DNA of 64,000 nucleotides, from NCBI RefSeq assembly GCF_024170005.1, contig NZ_JALJXJ010000013.1:62001-126000 (forward strand), read 5' to 3'. This DNA is from Azospirillum lipoferum. Its GTDB lineage: Bacteria; Pseudomonadota; Alphaproteobacteria; Azospirillales; Azospirillaceae. Below, piece by piece: positions 34,928 to 44,167 of the stretch. Position 1 is the stretch's first letter, and each line of letters starts with the position of its first letter. A program made the position numbers and the translations under genes. The notes under the pieces are model-generated. The model was not told the origin of the DNA. It saw only the letters and a list, made by a program, of their open reading frames with translations, and did no database searches.

Positions 34928-36049
34928 TCAGATCGGCTGGGCGGTCAGTTCCAGCATCTGCCGGACGATGGGGGAGCGGTCGATGTCGACCCTGTTCATC
35001 TCCCACTCGCCGATCTGGATGGAGGTCTCGGCGATGTATTTGCAGCGCGGCAGGCGGCGCTCCATGTACGCGGCGAAGACCCGCTCCAGCGGCCCGCCGC
35101 GCTCCAGCTCCTCGGCCAGCACCAGCACATCCTCGATCGCCATGCCGGCGCCCTGGCCCAGATGCGGGGTGGTGGCGTGGGCGGCGTCGCCGATCAGCAC
35201 GACACGGCCGCGATGCCAGGGCGCCGGGGTGAAGACCACCTCCAGCGGCTTGTAGACGACGCCCTCGGGGTCGGTGATCTCCTCGCGCAGGTCGCCGATC
35301 AGGCCGCCGAAGCCCGCCAGCCGCTCCCGCATCAGAGTGGGCAGCTGCGCGATCTCCATGCGCGGATTGCCCGGCTCGGTCGAGGTCACATACATGTACA
35401 TCAGGTCGTCGGCCAGCGGCACCAGCCCGGCATTGGCGTCCGGTCCGGTGAAGGACATCAGATGGTCGACCTCCGGCCGGCGGCGGAAATTGTAGCGCCA
35501 GACCGACTGGCCAGTGAACCGCGGCTGGACCGCATCGCCCCACAGCAGGCCGCGCACCTTGGAGAACAGACCGTCGGCGCCGATCACCAGCCCGTAGCGC
35601 TCGCGCTGGCCGTCGGTGAACAGGACATCCACCCCGTCGCCGTCGTCCTCCAGAGTTTCGACGGTGACGCCGAGACGCAGCGAGGCGCCGAGTTCTGCCG
35701 CCGACGCTACCAGCACGTTGTGCAGGGCGCGGCGTGACACGCCGACATTAGCCGGATAATCGGGGCCGGCCAGCCGGTGCCCCGGAATGGTGGCGATGCG
35801 CCCGCCATCGGTGCGGTAGATGCTGACGTTGTCGAAGCTGAAGGCGGCATCGAGGAAGTGGTCGAGGATGCCGAGCTGGGCGATGGCCCGCACCACGTTG
35901 CATTGTACGATGATGCCGACGCCATAGACCGTCCAGTCCGGCTTCACCTCCACCAGATCGACGGCGAAGCCGCGGCGGCGCAGCGCGATGGCGGCACCAA
36001 GTCCGCCGATGCCGCCGCCCACCACCAGGATCTTTTCGACAGGTTTCAT
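34928..36049 (-). CDS. FAD-dependent aromatic monooxygenase (module 1)
   Basis: 373 residues. FAD ADP-binding motif at the N-terminus is ILVVGGGIGGLGAAIALRRRG; the second FAD/NADH fingerprint is VIGADGLFSKVR, and the third is GDAAHATTPHLGQGAGMAIED. This is the class A flavoprotein hydroxylase layout (p-hydroxybenzoate hydroxylase type). It would hydroxylate a phenolic ring to give the catechol-type substrate for the dioxygenase gene just upstream (36138). It is clearly paralogous to the monooxygenase at 49235 (shared spacing, GDAAHATTPHL). The substrate is inferred to be a plant phenolic. Confidence 0.9.
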   Translation of the reverse strand: MKPVEKILVVGGGIGGLGAAIALRRRGFAVDLVEVKPDWTVYGVGIIVQCNVVRAIAQLGILDHFLDAAFSFDNVSIYRTDGGRIATIPGHRLAGPDYPANVGVSRRALHNVLVASAAELGASLRLGVTVETLEDDGDGVDVLFTDGQRERYGLVIGADGLFSKVRGLLWGDAVQPRFTGQSVWRYNFRRRPEVDHLMSFTGPDANAGLVPLADDLMYMYVTSTEPGNPRMEIAQLPTLMRERLAGFGGLIGDLREEITDPEGVVYKPLEVVFTPAPWHRGRVVLIGDAAHATTPHLGQGAGMAIEDVLVLAEELERGGPLERVFAAYMERRLPRCKYIAETSIQIGEWEMNRVDIDRSPIVRQMLELTAQPI

Positions 36050-36137
36050 GCTGCTCGTTCCCTCCGGAGGCCGGCGGATTTGCCGCCGGTCCTTCCCAGC
36101 CCGTGTTTTCCCGGTTTTTGCTTCGCCTTTTGCCGCG

Positions 36138-37109
36138 TCATTTCCGCGGCGGCAGGAATTCCTTGTAGAACTCGACGTCCCACGGCACCTCTTCCTGCAT
36201 GAAATGCGGCAGGGAGTGCATCCAGGTCGCGGTGCCGAAGCGGAACTCCCACTCCCGCGGGATCCAGTTGTCGTCGAGATAGTCGCTGTCGGCGCCGTAT
36301 TCGGCCTCGCCGCCCGCCGGGCACAGCAGGTAGCAGAACAGGGCCGAGGCGATGCGGTGGCGGCCGGTGCCGAGGAAGCCGTGCTTCCAACCCTGGCGGG
36401 TCATGTAGTTGGAGCCGACCATCACCTCGTCGATGTCCTCGACACCGAAATTGCAGTGATGGAAGGCCGGGTGGCCCGGCATGCCCGGCAGCTTGCAATC
36501 GGCCAGGAACATGTTGTGGTGATCGTTGGCGCCGTCGCAGCGCGTGTAGATGCCGACCTGCTTTTGGTGGTCGGACAGGCGGAAGTGCAGCCGGTCGCGG
36601 AAGAAGGCGAAGCTCTTCCAGTAATCCTCCACCGCGAAGACGACGTGGTTCAGGGTTTTCGGCCTCGCGCGCCGCTTCCATTTGCGGTGCTGGTTCAGGC
36701 GGCCGACATGACCCGGCGCATTCAGCGGATCGGGGGCGTAGACGACCTTCTTGCGGTTGAAGACCCGCAGGCCGACCGGCAGGCCGCAGTCGGTGCGGAA
36801 GCGGGCAGCCCCGTCCGGCCCGACCGTCACCTCGCGGTCGCTGCCGATGTCGCGGACCAACCGGTCGAAGCTCTCCCGGTTGTCGACGCCCCAGATGGTC
36901 TCCTTGACGCCATAGCCCTGGTAGGTTCCCTTCGGAACGCTGGGATGGCCGTAGGGGCGCAGCAGGACGGTTGAGCCTTCATCGAGGCGGAAGACGCTTT
37001 CCTCCGCGCTGCGCGACAGCAGCGGAAGGCCGAAATCCTCGAAGAAGCGGGTGCTGAGATCGAGATCCTCGACCCCGTAGAGGACGGTGTCGATGCCGAC
37101 GATGGCCAT
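36138..37109 (-). CDS. VOC-superfamily extradiol ring-cleavage dioxygenase (module 1)
   Basis: 323 residues of two VOC repeats, the type I extradiol dioxygenase build. Candidate Fe(II) ligands are H155 (LNHVVFAVED), H218 (HHCNFGVEDIDEVM) and a Glu in GGEAEY (E268 or E270); the spacing agrees with BphC-type enzymes (146/210/260). The N-terminal domain (DTVLYGVEDLDLSTRFFEDF) is the non-catalytic repeat. It shares DIDEVMVG, RHRIAS and CPAGGEAEYG with the dioxygenase at 50381, showing duplication. RBS AGAGG is present. It cleaves a hydroxylated aromatic ring, probably meta. Confidence 0.88.
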   Translation of the reverse strand: MAIVGIDTVLYGVEDLDLSTRFFEDFGLPLLSRSAEESVFRLDEGSTVLLRPYGHPSVPKGTYQGYGVKETIWGVDNRESFDRLVRDIGSDREVTVGPDGAARFRTDCGLPVGLRVFNRKKVVYAPDPLNAPGHVGRLNQHRKWKRRARPKTLNHVVFAVEDYWKSFAFFRDRLHFRLSDHQKQVGIYTRCDGANDHHNMFLADCKLPGMPGHPAFHHCNFGVEDIDEVMVGSNYMTRQGWKHGFLGTGRHRIASALFCYLLCPAGGEAEYGADSDYLDDNWIPREWEFRFGTATWMHSLPHFMQEEVPWDVEFYKEFLPPRK

Positions 37110-37291
37110 GATGGAAGCCTCTTGATCAGATGGCGTGCGACCATGCGGGGTCCGGGACCGGGGCCCCGTCCGGGCAAGCCGGAGGTGTGGCGCGCGGTGA
37201 CGCGCGGATCCGCAGGGATGAATTCGGGAAGCGGCGGTCGGAACGGCCGGTGACGATCGTTCGTTGGCCGGACTGTTATTTCATACTGCAC

Positions 37292-37315
37292 ATTGGCCGG
37301 ACCGCTGACCAATGG
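37292..37315. promoter_or_regulatory. Inverted repeat upstream of the dioxygenase gene
   Basis: CATTGG (37292-37297) and CCAATG (37310-37315) are separated by 12 bp in the 239-bp gap between two minus-strand genes. The size fits a LysR-type site that could give the dioxygenase-monooxygenase operon its own promoter. The arms are only 6 bp, so this is tentative. Confidence 0.3.
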
Positions 37316-37348
37316 TCTGTCGCGATGTCTTGCATCGGTCCGGCAGCA

Positions 37349-37669
37349 TCAAAGTGGCGGCAGGCCGGGCACGGCGGCGAGCAGCTGCACCTCGACGCCA
37401 CGGATGGCGCCGAGGTCGAAGCCGTCCATGTCGGCGCGGAAGGCGTCGCTCTGCATGTAGGCGGCGTTCACCGCCGCGATGTCGGCCCCCGGCGCGAAGG
37501 AGACCAGGGCGAAGACACGGGCCGGCGCCTCGGGATCGACCGACCGCCAGACGCCATGGACGGTGATGCCGAAGGTGGGCAGGCTGTCCAGATGGCGCGG
37601 CCAATGGACGGACAGATAGCGGTCCGCCGCCTCGGCGCTGGCGAGCGTGTAGGTGCGCAGTTGGAACAT
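37349..37669 (-). CDS. NIPSNAP-family small protein
   Basis: 106 residues starting MFQLRTYTLASAEAADRYLS with HWPRHLDSLPTFGITVHGVW, matching the NIPSNAP/EthD-like ferredoxin fold (opening 'LRTYTL', a central HGVW). AAAGGA ribosome site. Such small dimeric alpha+beta proteins accompany aromatic degradation operons, sometimes as monooxygenase helpers or isomerases. Located between the SDR and the dioxygenase gene in the minus-strand operon. Confidence 0.82.
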   Translation of the reverse strand: MFQLRTYTLASAEAADRYLSVHWPRHLDSLPTFGITVHGVWRSVDPEAPARVFALVSFAPGADIAAVNAAYMQSDAFRADMDGFDLGAIRGVEVQLLAAVPGLPPL

Positions 37670-37695
37670 GGCTGGTCCTTTGCAATGAATCTGGG

Positions 37696-38490
37696 TCAGT
37701 CGGCGATCAGCGTACCGCCGTCGACGACGAGGGTCTGCCCGGTGACGAACGCGCCCGCCGGGCTGGCGAGGAAGAGGACGGCACCGGCCACCTCCTCCGG
37801 CCGTCCCATGCGGCCGAGCGGCGTGCGGTCGAGCCGGCGGCGCAACGCCTCGGGTTTCTCCTTCAGCGGCCCGGCGAAGGCGGTGTCGATCAGGCCGGGG
37901 GCCACCGCGTTGGCGCGGATGTTCGCCGCCCCCCATTCGACCGCCAGATTGCGGGCGAGCTGCGCGTTGGCCGCCTTGGTCAGCGCATAGACGCCGAGAT
38001 TGCGGTTGCCGCGCAGCCCGGCGAGGCTGGACATGACAATGATGGAGCCGCCGCCGTGCTCGGCCATGACCGGGGCGGCAAGGGTGCAGAGCCGGACGGT
38101 GGCGTCGAGATTGATCGTCATCATCGTCCGGTAGGCCTCGTCCGGCACCCGGGCGCTCGGTCCCTCCTCCAGCGTGACGCCGGCATTGGCGACCAAGCTG
38201 TCGAGGCGGCCGAACCGGTCGAGCGTGGCCGACAGCAGGGCGGACAGCTGGTCCGGCCGGCGGACGTCGCAGGCGACGGCCAGAGCCGTCAGGCCCCGGC
38301 CGCGCAGCCGGGCCGCCACAGTTTCGCAGGCCGCCGCATCCTCGCTGGACAGCACGACCGCCGCTCCGGCGAGTGCCGCCTGCTCGGCAACCGCCAGCCC
38401 GATGCCCCGGCTGGAGCCGGTGACGACCATCACCTGACCGTCCAGGCGGAACAGCGGGCTTCCGCCGGCTCCATCATGCTGCGATGCCAT
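37696..38490 (-). CDS. Short-chain dehydrogenase/reductase
   Basis: 264 residues; start set by AGGAGAG before the ATG at 38490. Classical SDR: cofactor motif VTGSSRGIGLAVAEQ, NAG motif VANAGVT, catalytic Ser in IVMSSLAG, catalytic Y-x3-K in YALTKAANAQLARN, and a C-terminal FVTGQTLVVDGG. The Ser-Ser-Glu after the second strand (VVLSSED) gives no clear NAD/NADP preference. It probably oxidises or reduces an alcohol/ketone of the pathway. Confidence 0.9.
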   Translation of the reverse strand: MASQHDGAGGSPLFRLDGQVMVVTGSSRGIGLAVAEQAALAGAAVVLSSEDAAACETVAARLRGRGLTALAVACDVRRPDQLSALLSATLDRFGRLDSLVANAGVTLEEGPSARVPDEAYRTMMTINLDATVRLCTLAAPVMAEHGGGSIIVMSSLAGLRGNRNLGVYALTKAANAQLARNLAVEWGAANIRANAVAPGLIDTAFAGPLKEKPEALRRRLDRTPLGRMGRPEEVAGAVLFLASPAGAFVTGQTLVVDGGTLIAD

Positions 38491-38510
38491 GGCCGTCTCT
38501 CCTGCGGCGG

Positions 38511-39431
38511 TCAGAGCTTGACGCCGAAATTGACCCATAGGGAATTGCCCTGGGTCCGATGCTCCGCCACCAGTTCGCGCTGCCAGGACCCGCTGACATG
38601 CAGTGCGGGGGTGAAGCTGTAGGTTAGCGACGGACCGATGGCGAAGGCCTTGCCCCGATTGCCGTCGGAGCCGACGCCCCGCCCCTTGTCGTCGGTGAAC
38701 TGCTGATAGGCGTAACCGACCAGACCGACCTTTGTCGGACCGAAATTCCAGCCGACCGCGTAGTCGACATACAGCTCGTTGCCGGAGGTGTAATCGGTTG
38801 CCGTGTTCTTGGTGTTGAAGACCAGCCGGGGCACGACGGAGAGTTCGAATCCCTCCGGATCGAAATATTTGTAGCCGAGCGTCGGCTGGAGTGACCAGTG
38901 GTTGGTGCCGATGTTGAGCGCGTTCTCTTTCTTGTAGCGGCCGGTGGGGCCGGTGAAATCCAGGCCGACAACCACATTGTGAGGGCCGAAATGCCAGGTG
39001 AGTCCCAGGGTGCCTGTCAAATCGGCGACCGAGGTCTGGGTGTCTCCGTGGCCCATGACGCTAAGATTGCCGTGAACCAGCGGCACCACCAGCTGGGTCA
39101 CGACATCCGCGCCCGCCAGTTTGAGGTTGGTGATATGCAGGATGCGGATGGTTTCCGAATAGGTCTTGATCGAGAAATCGATGGGAATCTTGTTGCCGTT
39201 GCCGTCATTGAGGCGATTTGCGCTGTAATAGTTGGACTGCGACAGCATGTAGGTGCCGGGGATCGGCGGGAAACCTGCTCCATAGAACTGCGAGGAGCCC
39301 CCTGGGTAGGACGAGGTTCCACCTTCGGTCGCCCAGGCGGATGCGGCCGACAAGGCTAGAACTCCGGACAATGCCGCGGCGGCAACGGCTTTGACCCGAC
39401 GGCCGATCTGCGAACCAAAAAAATCTCTCAT
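38511..39431 (-). CDS. Outer-membrane protein of the phenol meta-pathway (Phenol_MetA_deg/SphA) type
   Basis: 306 residues with an N-terminal signal peptide (positive RRVK, hydrophobic AVAAAALSGVLALSAASAWA, cleavage before TEGG). The mature part is rich in alternating strands (LGLTWHFGPHNVVVGLDFTG, ELYVDYAVGWNFGPTKVGLV) and ends with a C-terminal beta-signal (WVNFGVKL). This is typical of beta-barrels encoded in aromatic meta-cleavage clusters. It probably lets hydrophobic aromatic compounds pass the outer membrane. It is the first gene of this minus-strand subset after the MFS transporter, with 20 bp to the SDR gene. Confidence 0.85.
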   Translation of the reverse strand: MRDFFGSQIGRRVKAVAAAALSGVLALSAASAWATEGGTSSYPGGSSQFYGAGFPPIPGTYMLSQSNYYSANRLNDGNGNKIPIDFSIKTYSETIRILHITNLKLAGADVVTQLVVPLVHGNLSVMGHGDTQTSVADLTGTLGLTWHFGPHNVVVGLDFTGPTGRYKKENALNIGTNHWSLQPTLGYKYFDPEGFELSVVPRLVFNTKNTATDYTSGNELYVDYAVGWNFGPTKVGLVGYAYQQFTDDKGRGVGSDGNRGKAFAIGPSLTYSFTPALHVSGSWQRELVAEHRTQGNSLWVNFGVKL

Positions 39432-39608
39432 CGCTTCCTTCCTGTATCTTCTATTCGTTATTTTTGGATTTTCCTTTCCCCTCCCATCTGGGTAGACGGT
39501 TTGGGGGTCCGGGAGCCCCGACGGGCCTCCCGTCTGACACCGCGCACCGGAACCGGTGCGTCGTCCGTAGGAACGGTCCGGCAGAGGGGTGCAACGACCG
39601 GCGGCCGC

Positions 39609-40796
39609 TCAATCGTCGGTTCGCGTCTCGCGCAGGCTCACGGCAGCCGCGATGGCCAGCAGGAGGGACAAGACGGCGAAGACCTTGATGGCAGGCACCA
39701 AACCGCCGAGGACGCCGTCGATGGCGGCCACGCTGAGCGGACTGAGAAACTGGCCGATGAACACGGCGCCCATGAAAACACCGGTCCCGCGACCGCGCAG
39801 ATCGAAGGGCAGCCCGGCCATCGCCATTGTCAGCAGCAGCGGCAGAGCGATGCCCCAGCCGAACCCATGCAGGACGGCACCGGCGACCACTCCCGCAAAA
39901 TCCCGGGCCAGAACCATCGTCAGCAGTCCCACCCCCATGCAGGCGAAGGTGGCGGCAGCCGGCATCGTCCCCTTGCGCGACAGCCGGCGAAAAATCATCG
40001 AGCCGGCGAGAATGGCGAGGCTGCCGGTGGCGGTCGCCAACCCGATCTTCTGGGGTGAGGTGATGCCCTGCATCGCCAGGAGAAAGCCGATCTGGATCGG
40101 CATGATGTAGAACAGCAGGCTTGCGGCCAGGGCGAGCAGACCAATGATGGCGAAGCGTCGCCGCGGGAAACCGGCAATGCCGCCGGCCGGGCTGTCGGCC
40201 TCCCTGGGCGCTTCCTCCACCAGCAGCAGGACCGCCGGGACGATGAGAACCGCCAGACCATAGATGGCAAAAGGTGTCCGCCAGTTCTGTTCGCCCAACA
40301 GCCCGCCGATCACAATCAGCGGGATCGAGGACAGGGAGGCCATCACGGACTGCATCGCCAGCCAGCGTGCGCGTTCGCGGCCCTGGTTGTGATCGCAGAT
40401 CAGCGCGGTCGAACAGGTCATCACCGCTGCTTCGCAGATCCCCAGCAGCGCCCGGCTCAGGATGATCACCGGCAGATGGTCGAGCCAGATCGGCGCTACG
40501 CCGCACACCGCATAGACCAGCAGGGCGGCGACCAGCAGGCGCTTGCGCCCGAACCGGTCGGCCAGCCATCCGGCCAGTGGCGAGAACAGGGCCAGCATCA
40601 GTGCCGGAATGGTGATGGCGACCGGAACCAGCAGCCCGGCGTTCGGGTCGGCGGCGAAGGCCCGAGTGATGTCGGGAATGACCGGAGCGACGAGAACCGC
40701 CGCCATCACCGGCAGGATGACCGGCAGAATCAGGGACACGGATTGCGCGGTGGCGGCACGCGACGGCACCACCCGCACCACGGCATCGGACATCAT
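39609..40796 (-). CDS. MFS transporter, aromatic-acid or phenolic uptake/efflux
   Basis: 395 residues, start MMSDAVV placed by GGGAGG. Twelve hydrophobic helices can be traced. The MFS loop 2-3 signature is GWLADRFGRKRLL, and loop 8-9 carries RRLSRKG. The pairing with the outer-membrane protein, both just inside the catabolic cluster, suggests a transport pair for the pathway substrate. The direction of transport is unknown. A ~108-bp repeat lies 92 bp upstream of its start and may carry its promoter. Confidence 0.85.
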   Translation of the reverse strand: MMSDAVVRVVPSRAATAQSVSLILPVILPVMAAVLVAPVIPDITRAFAADPNAGLLVPVAITIPALMLALFSPLAGWLADRFGRKRLLVAALLVYAVCGVAPIWLDHLPVIILSRALLGICEAAVMTCSTALICDHNQGRERARWLAMQSVMASLSSIPLIVIGGLLGEQNWRTPFAIYGLAVLIVPAVLLLVEEAPREADSPAGGIAGFPRRRFAIIGLLALAASLLFYIMPIQIGFLLAMQGITSPQKIGLATATGSLAILAGSMIFRRLSRKGTMPAAATFACMGVGLLTMVLARDFAGVVAGAVLHGFGWGIALPLLLTMAMAGLPFDLRGRGTGVFMGAVFIGQFLSPLSVAAIDGVLGGLVPAIKVFAVLSLLLAIAAAVSLRETRTDD

Positions 40797-40888
40797 GCAC
40801 CCTCCCAAGGACGCGGTCCCGCATGGCCGGCAGTGGCGGCCATGGCGGTCGAACTCAATTGTTGTTGGCAAGCGGCGGATACGCCGAT

Positions 40889-40997
40889 CTTCGAGTTCTG
40901 CGGCCGTCTTGTTGTGCGACCGTCATATCGTCAGCCTACAAAGCTATTCGTCAGGCGTGAAATCTTTCCTGCCGATGGCTCCTATCGCCTGAACGGA
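40889..40997. repeat. Imperfect direct repeat A (~108 bp), left copy
   Basis: Begins CTTCGAGTTCTGCGGCCGTC and aligns along its whole length, at roughly 80% by eye, with 53383-53490. Both copies are in the same orientation. The right copy directly follows an IS3-family orfA remnant. The two copies bracket the FAD/Fe-S oxidase genes, AraC, LysR and the second catabolic module. Confidence 0.75.
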
Positions 40998-41166
40998 TAA
41001 ACAGCCGGTCGCGCTCCTGCGGTTCGTTCGGATTGGGGGCTTCGCCCCGCCGACTCAGGCTGTCGGCGATGCGGCTGGACGATGCGTCCGGATCCGTGAA
41101 CGGAAAGCTGCGCCCGCCTGTCACCAGGGCGCCATAAACCGCCGCCGCCCCGAGCCACGCGGTCAC
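40951..41166 (-). CDS. Small protein coupled to the FAD oxidase gene, possibly truncated by repeat A
   Basis: 71 residues from a GTG that overlaps the stop of the FAD oxidase gene (GTGA at 41163-41166), implying translational coupling. The N-terminus TAWLGAAAVYGALVTGG is hydrophobic (one possible membrane segment), followed by a polar, Arg/Pro-rich tail. The last ~15 residues are encoded inside repeat A, so the original C-terminus may have been replaced. No family recognised. Confidence 0.42.
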   Translation of the reverse strand: MTAWLGAAAVYGALVTGGRSFPFTDPDASSSRIADSLSRRGEAPNPNEPQERDRLFIRSGDRSHRQERFHA

Positions 41167-42836
41167 ATGCCCTTGGTGCCGACCACGCGGGACATCAGCC
41201 CGAGCACCGGGCGGGACAGGATCACCGGCTTCAGCATCGGCAGCGCGGCCGCCACCGGCTTCGGTACGACGGGAAGGACATATTCGTTGGAGCGCGACGC
41301 ATTGCCGGGGTCGAGCCGGTTCTTCACCTGACGGATGTAGCGTTGCGGCGCGCCGATCTGCTCCCCCTGCAACTCCATCACCGGCCCGAGACCGAGCGCC
41401 ATCACGCCGACCGGGTTCTTCCAGCTGATCGCAAAATGATCGAGCAGCGCGCGGGCGGCGGCGATACGCGCCGGCTTGCTCGCTGGGTCGAAGTTGATGA
41501 TGTTCTCCGTCCAGAGATAGCGACCCTCATGCGGCCAGGACCAATGCTCCTCGCGTCCGCCTTCGACGAGCTTGCCGCCGGGCAGGTTTTCTCCGGCAAG
41601 GCACTCCTGCCCCGCCTCCATCGCCCGCGGCAGGAAATGGAAGGAGTCGAGCACGCCGAAGGAGGTCGTGATGCCGCCCGAGGGCCTGAGAACGCGGGGA
41701 ACGAACTGCGAGGTGAACAGATTGCGGAACAGCACTTCGGCATGCTCGTCGGTCAGTTCCAGGATGCGGCCGCCGGTGCGCCGGACAATCTCCTTCACTA
41801 CGCCCAGGCGCCAGGCGTGTTCTGCCGGCGAGCGCGAGAGTGTCAGCAGCGTCCAGTTCCTGTCGCTGGCCGGCTGTGCCACCTCCGGCAATGCACCGCG
41901 CTTCACCTGGTCGACATAGTCGGCGTTGCTTCCCGTCACCGTCCATCCGATATGGTCGGGTGGCATGCGCAGCATGGCAAAGCAGAGGTTCTCGTCGAGC
42001 AATTCGAAGGTCGCGGCGCGGTGGCTGTCCCAATCCGGCCATACCGCGTGGAGGAAACCGGCATTGTCCGGAATGCGCATGCCCAGCTGCGGAAGGCGAC
42101 CGGTGGGCTCCTGCGGCCCCGTCACCGGTACGGGGTACAGCTTGTAGCCGATCCTGGTGAAGACCCCCAGTCCGCCGGCCGCCCCGCAGAAGCCCCGGAT
42201 CATGCCGCGCACGCCAGGGCCGGGCCCCTCGCCGGCGAACCAGCCGCAACCGGAACCGGCGGTGCCGCCGCGTACGATGTCGCCCTGGGGCGTGACCCAT
42301 TCCCATGACAGAAGGTTGCGGGCGTTCATGCTGGTGCCCTGCGAGGTGACGCCCACCCCCAGCAGCGATGTGGCGGAGGCCAGCGGCGAATGGGCGGGAC
42401 CGGCCCCGACGATGTGGCAGGTCAGGCCATGCTTCAGCGCTTCGGCCTGGAGCGCCCCGGCGGTGGCGTAGGGACCGATGATCGCCATGCGGTTCTTCGC
42501 ATCGATTTCCAGCCTGTTCATCCGCCGCAGGTCGATCACGACCGTCTCGGGAGAGCAGGCGTTGCTCATCGATCCGTAGCCGGTGGAATGGGCCTTGAAG
42601 TGCAGCTTGTGGCGCGCGCAGCATTTGACCACCGCCGCGACCTCCTCCGTGCTCTCCGGCAGGACCACGGCCACCGGCCAGATGCCGGCGAATTTCTCCG
42701 CGCCCGGCACCTTGCCGACGCCGGTGTTCCAGGCGTGGGCCGACAGCATCGCCGGGTCGGTGCTGATATGGCGGGCGCCGACGATCCGCTCCAGTTCACT
42801 GCGGACCTGTGGCGGAAGTTCGATCTTTCTGCTCAT
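41163..42836 (-). CDS. FAD-binding oxidoreductase, VAO/GlcD-like large subunit
   Basis: 557 residues, start at MSRKIELPPQ after AGGAG. The PCMH-type FAD_binding_4 domain is visible: PVAVVLPESTEEVAAVVKCC, HSTGYGSM, VVIDLRRMNRLEID, IVGAGPAHSPLASATSLLGVGV and the substrate-side FCGAAGGLGVFTRIGYKLY. The C-terminal domain ends with RYIRQVKNRLDPGNASRSNEY, a common VAO-family ending. With the Fe-S gene (42854) and second FAD gene (44328) it forms a GlcD/GlcF/GlcE-like triad that would oxidise a hydroxy-acid or alcohol and pass electrons to the quinone pool or another carrier. The substrate may be a side-chain alcohol or 2-hydroxyacid of the aromatic pathway. Confidence 0.85.
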   Translation of the reverse strand: MSRKIELPPQVRSELERIVGARHISTDPAMLSAHAWNTGVGKVPGAEKFAGIWPVAVVLPESTEEVAAVVKCCARHKLHFKAHSTGYGSMSNACSPETVVIDLRRMNRLEIDAKNRMAIIGPYATAGALQAEALKHGLTCHIVGAGPAHSPLASATSLLGVGVTSQGTSMNARNLLSWEWVTPQGDIVRGGTAGSGCGWFAGEGPGPGVRGMIRGFCGAAGGLGVFTRIGYKLYPVPVTGPQEPTGRLPQLGMRIPDNAGFLHAVWPDWDSHRAATFELLDENLCFAMLRMPPDHIGWTVTGSNADYVDQVKRGALPEVAQPASDRNWTLLTLSRSPAEHAWRLGVVKEIVRRTGGRILELTDEHAEVLFRNLFTSQFVPRVLRPSGGITTSFGVLDSFHFLPRAMEAGQECLAGENLPGGKLVEGGREEHWSWPHEGRYLWTENIINFDPASKPARIAAARALLDHFAISWKNPVGVMALGLGPVMELQGEQIGAPQRYIRQVKNRLDPGNASRSNEYVLPVVPKPVAAALPMLKPVILSRPVLGLMSRVVGTKGM

Positions 42837-42853
42837 CGGGAAAGCTCCTGGGT

Positions 42854-44167
42854 TCAACCGGCCAGCGCCGGGACAGGCCGAAGCGCCTGTGCGAGCAGGC
42901 CAAGCAAATCCTGTATCTGGACGGCCCGCCCGACGCTGCCGGCATGCTCGGCCAGATGCCCGGTGCAACCGGCGCAGGCGCTGACCAGAATCGACGCCGT
43001 GCTGTCCTGCAATTCCGCAAGCCGGTTGCGCGCGGCGAGCGCCGCTGCCTCCGGCACCGTTTCCCTAACCCCTCCGCAGGCCCCGCAGCAGTAGCTGGAG
43101 GCATGGTGGCGCTCCAGCTCCACCAGATCCACGCCCATGGCGCGCAGAAGCGCGCGGGGCGCCTCGTAACAGCCGCCATTGCCGAAGCGCAGAGCCGAGG
43201 GTGTCCGCGACACCAGGATGCCGGACATCCGGTTGTCGAGACCGGAATCCTGTGTTTGCCTCGGCTCGCTCAACCGTCCAAGCTTGCACGGATCGTGGTA
43301 GGCGACCGGTCGGCCCTTCAGGTCGGGCAAGGGGGCCAGGGACAGGCGGCCCTGCTCCACCAACTCCCACAGATATTCGGTGATGTGCAGGACGCGCATC
43401 GGCCCGAAGGACAGTCCGAAGCGCGGATGTACGGACCGGAAGGCCGACAATGCGGCGGCGGAGAAGGTCACCAGCGTCCCGGCCCCCGACTGCCGGGCCT
43501 GCTCGATCAGTCCCTGCGCCAGCATCCGGGCCTCATCGACATAACCGAGGTCGAAGGCGAGACTGCCCGACGACCCTTCCTCGTTCCCCAGATGGGTCAT
43601 GGCGATGCCGGAGCGATGAAGCGTGGCGACCACGCCGCGCAACCCCGGCCAGCCCGCCGGTTCATAGGCGAGGCCGCTGCCGACGTGCAGCAGAACCTCC
43701 GCTTTCCCCATTCCGTCGAACGCCAGTCCATCGGCCCAGCGGGCCCGCTCCGCCCGCGGCTGGCCGCAGGAGTTTCCCGACCGGCGCAGTCTCTCCATCA
43801 TTTTCCGGTGCGGAGCCGGCGAATGCCCGTCATGCACCAGCTGTGCGCGCAGGGCATACAGGGAGTCGAGCGGCTCGACCGTTTCGCCGAAGTTGATCTT
43901 GCAAGAGACGTCACAATTGCCGCACATCGTGCAACTGGCGACGGCGCCGGCCATCTCGGCGGAATGCGGCACGGCGCCGTCGAGCAGGCCGTAGGCCATG
44001 ATAAGCTGGCCACCGCCGCTGTAGGCATGGAACTGGCCATAATCGATGCTCGGGCAGGCCGAGGCGTGCCGCTGGCTCCTGGGCGCGGCGACGAACTTGC
44101 ATTGGGAACAGCGGGTACACCGCGCCAGGAAGTCGCGGCGGTCCTCAAGTGTTTGGGGGGAGTGCAT
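42854..44167 (-). CDS. Iron-sulfur oxidoreductase subunit, GlcF-like (two 4Fe-4S plus CCG domains)
   Basis: 437 residues, start MHSPQTLEDRRDF after GAGAGG. Two ferredoxin-type cysteine groups occur: CTRCSQCKFV with a downstream Cys, and SCTMCGNCDVSCKINFGE. Two CCG (cysteine-rich) motifs follow: YHDPCKLGR with GGCYEAP, and SSYCCGACGGVRETVPE with VSACAGCTGHL. This is the GlcF/HdrD-type electron-transfer subunit. It is encoded between the two FAD proteins, with 17 bp to the following gene, so the three proteins likely form one complex. Confidence 0.88.
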   Translation of the reverse strand: MHSPQTLEDRRDFLARCTRCSQCKFVAAPRSQRHASACPSIDYGQFHAYSGGGQLIMAYGLLDGAVPHSAEMAGAVASCTMCGNCDVSCKINFGETVEPLDSLYALRAQLVHDGHSPAPHRKMMERLRRSGNSCGQPRAERARWADGLAFDGMGKAEVLLHVGSGLAYEPAGWPGLRGVVATLHRSGIAMTHLGNEEGSSGSLAFDLGYVDEARMLAQGLIEQARQSGAGTLVTFSAAALSAFRSVHPRFGLSFGPMRVLHITEYLWELVEQGRLSLAPLPDLKGRPVAYHDPCKLGRLSEPRQTQDSGLDNRMSGILVSRTPSALRFGNGGCYEAPRALLRAMGVDLVELERHHASSYCCGACGGVRETVPEAAALAARNRLAELQDSTASILVSACAGCTGHLAEHAGSVGRAVQIQDLLGLLAQALRPVPALAG

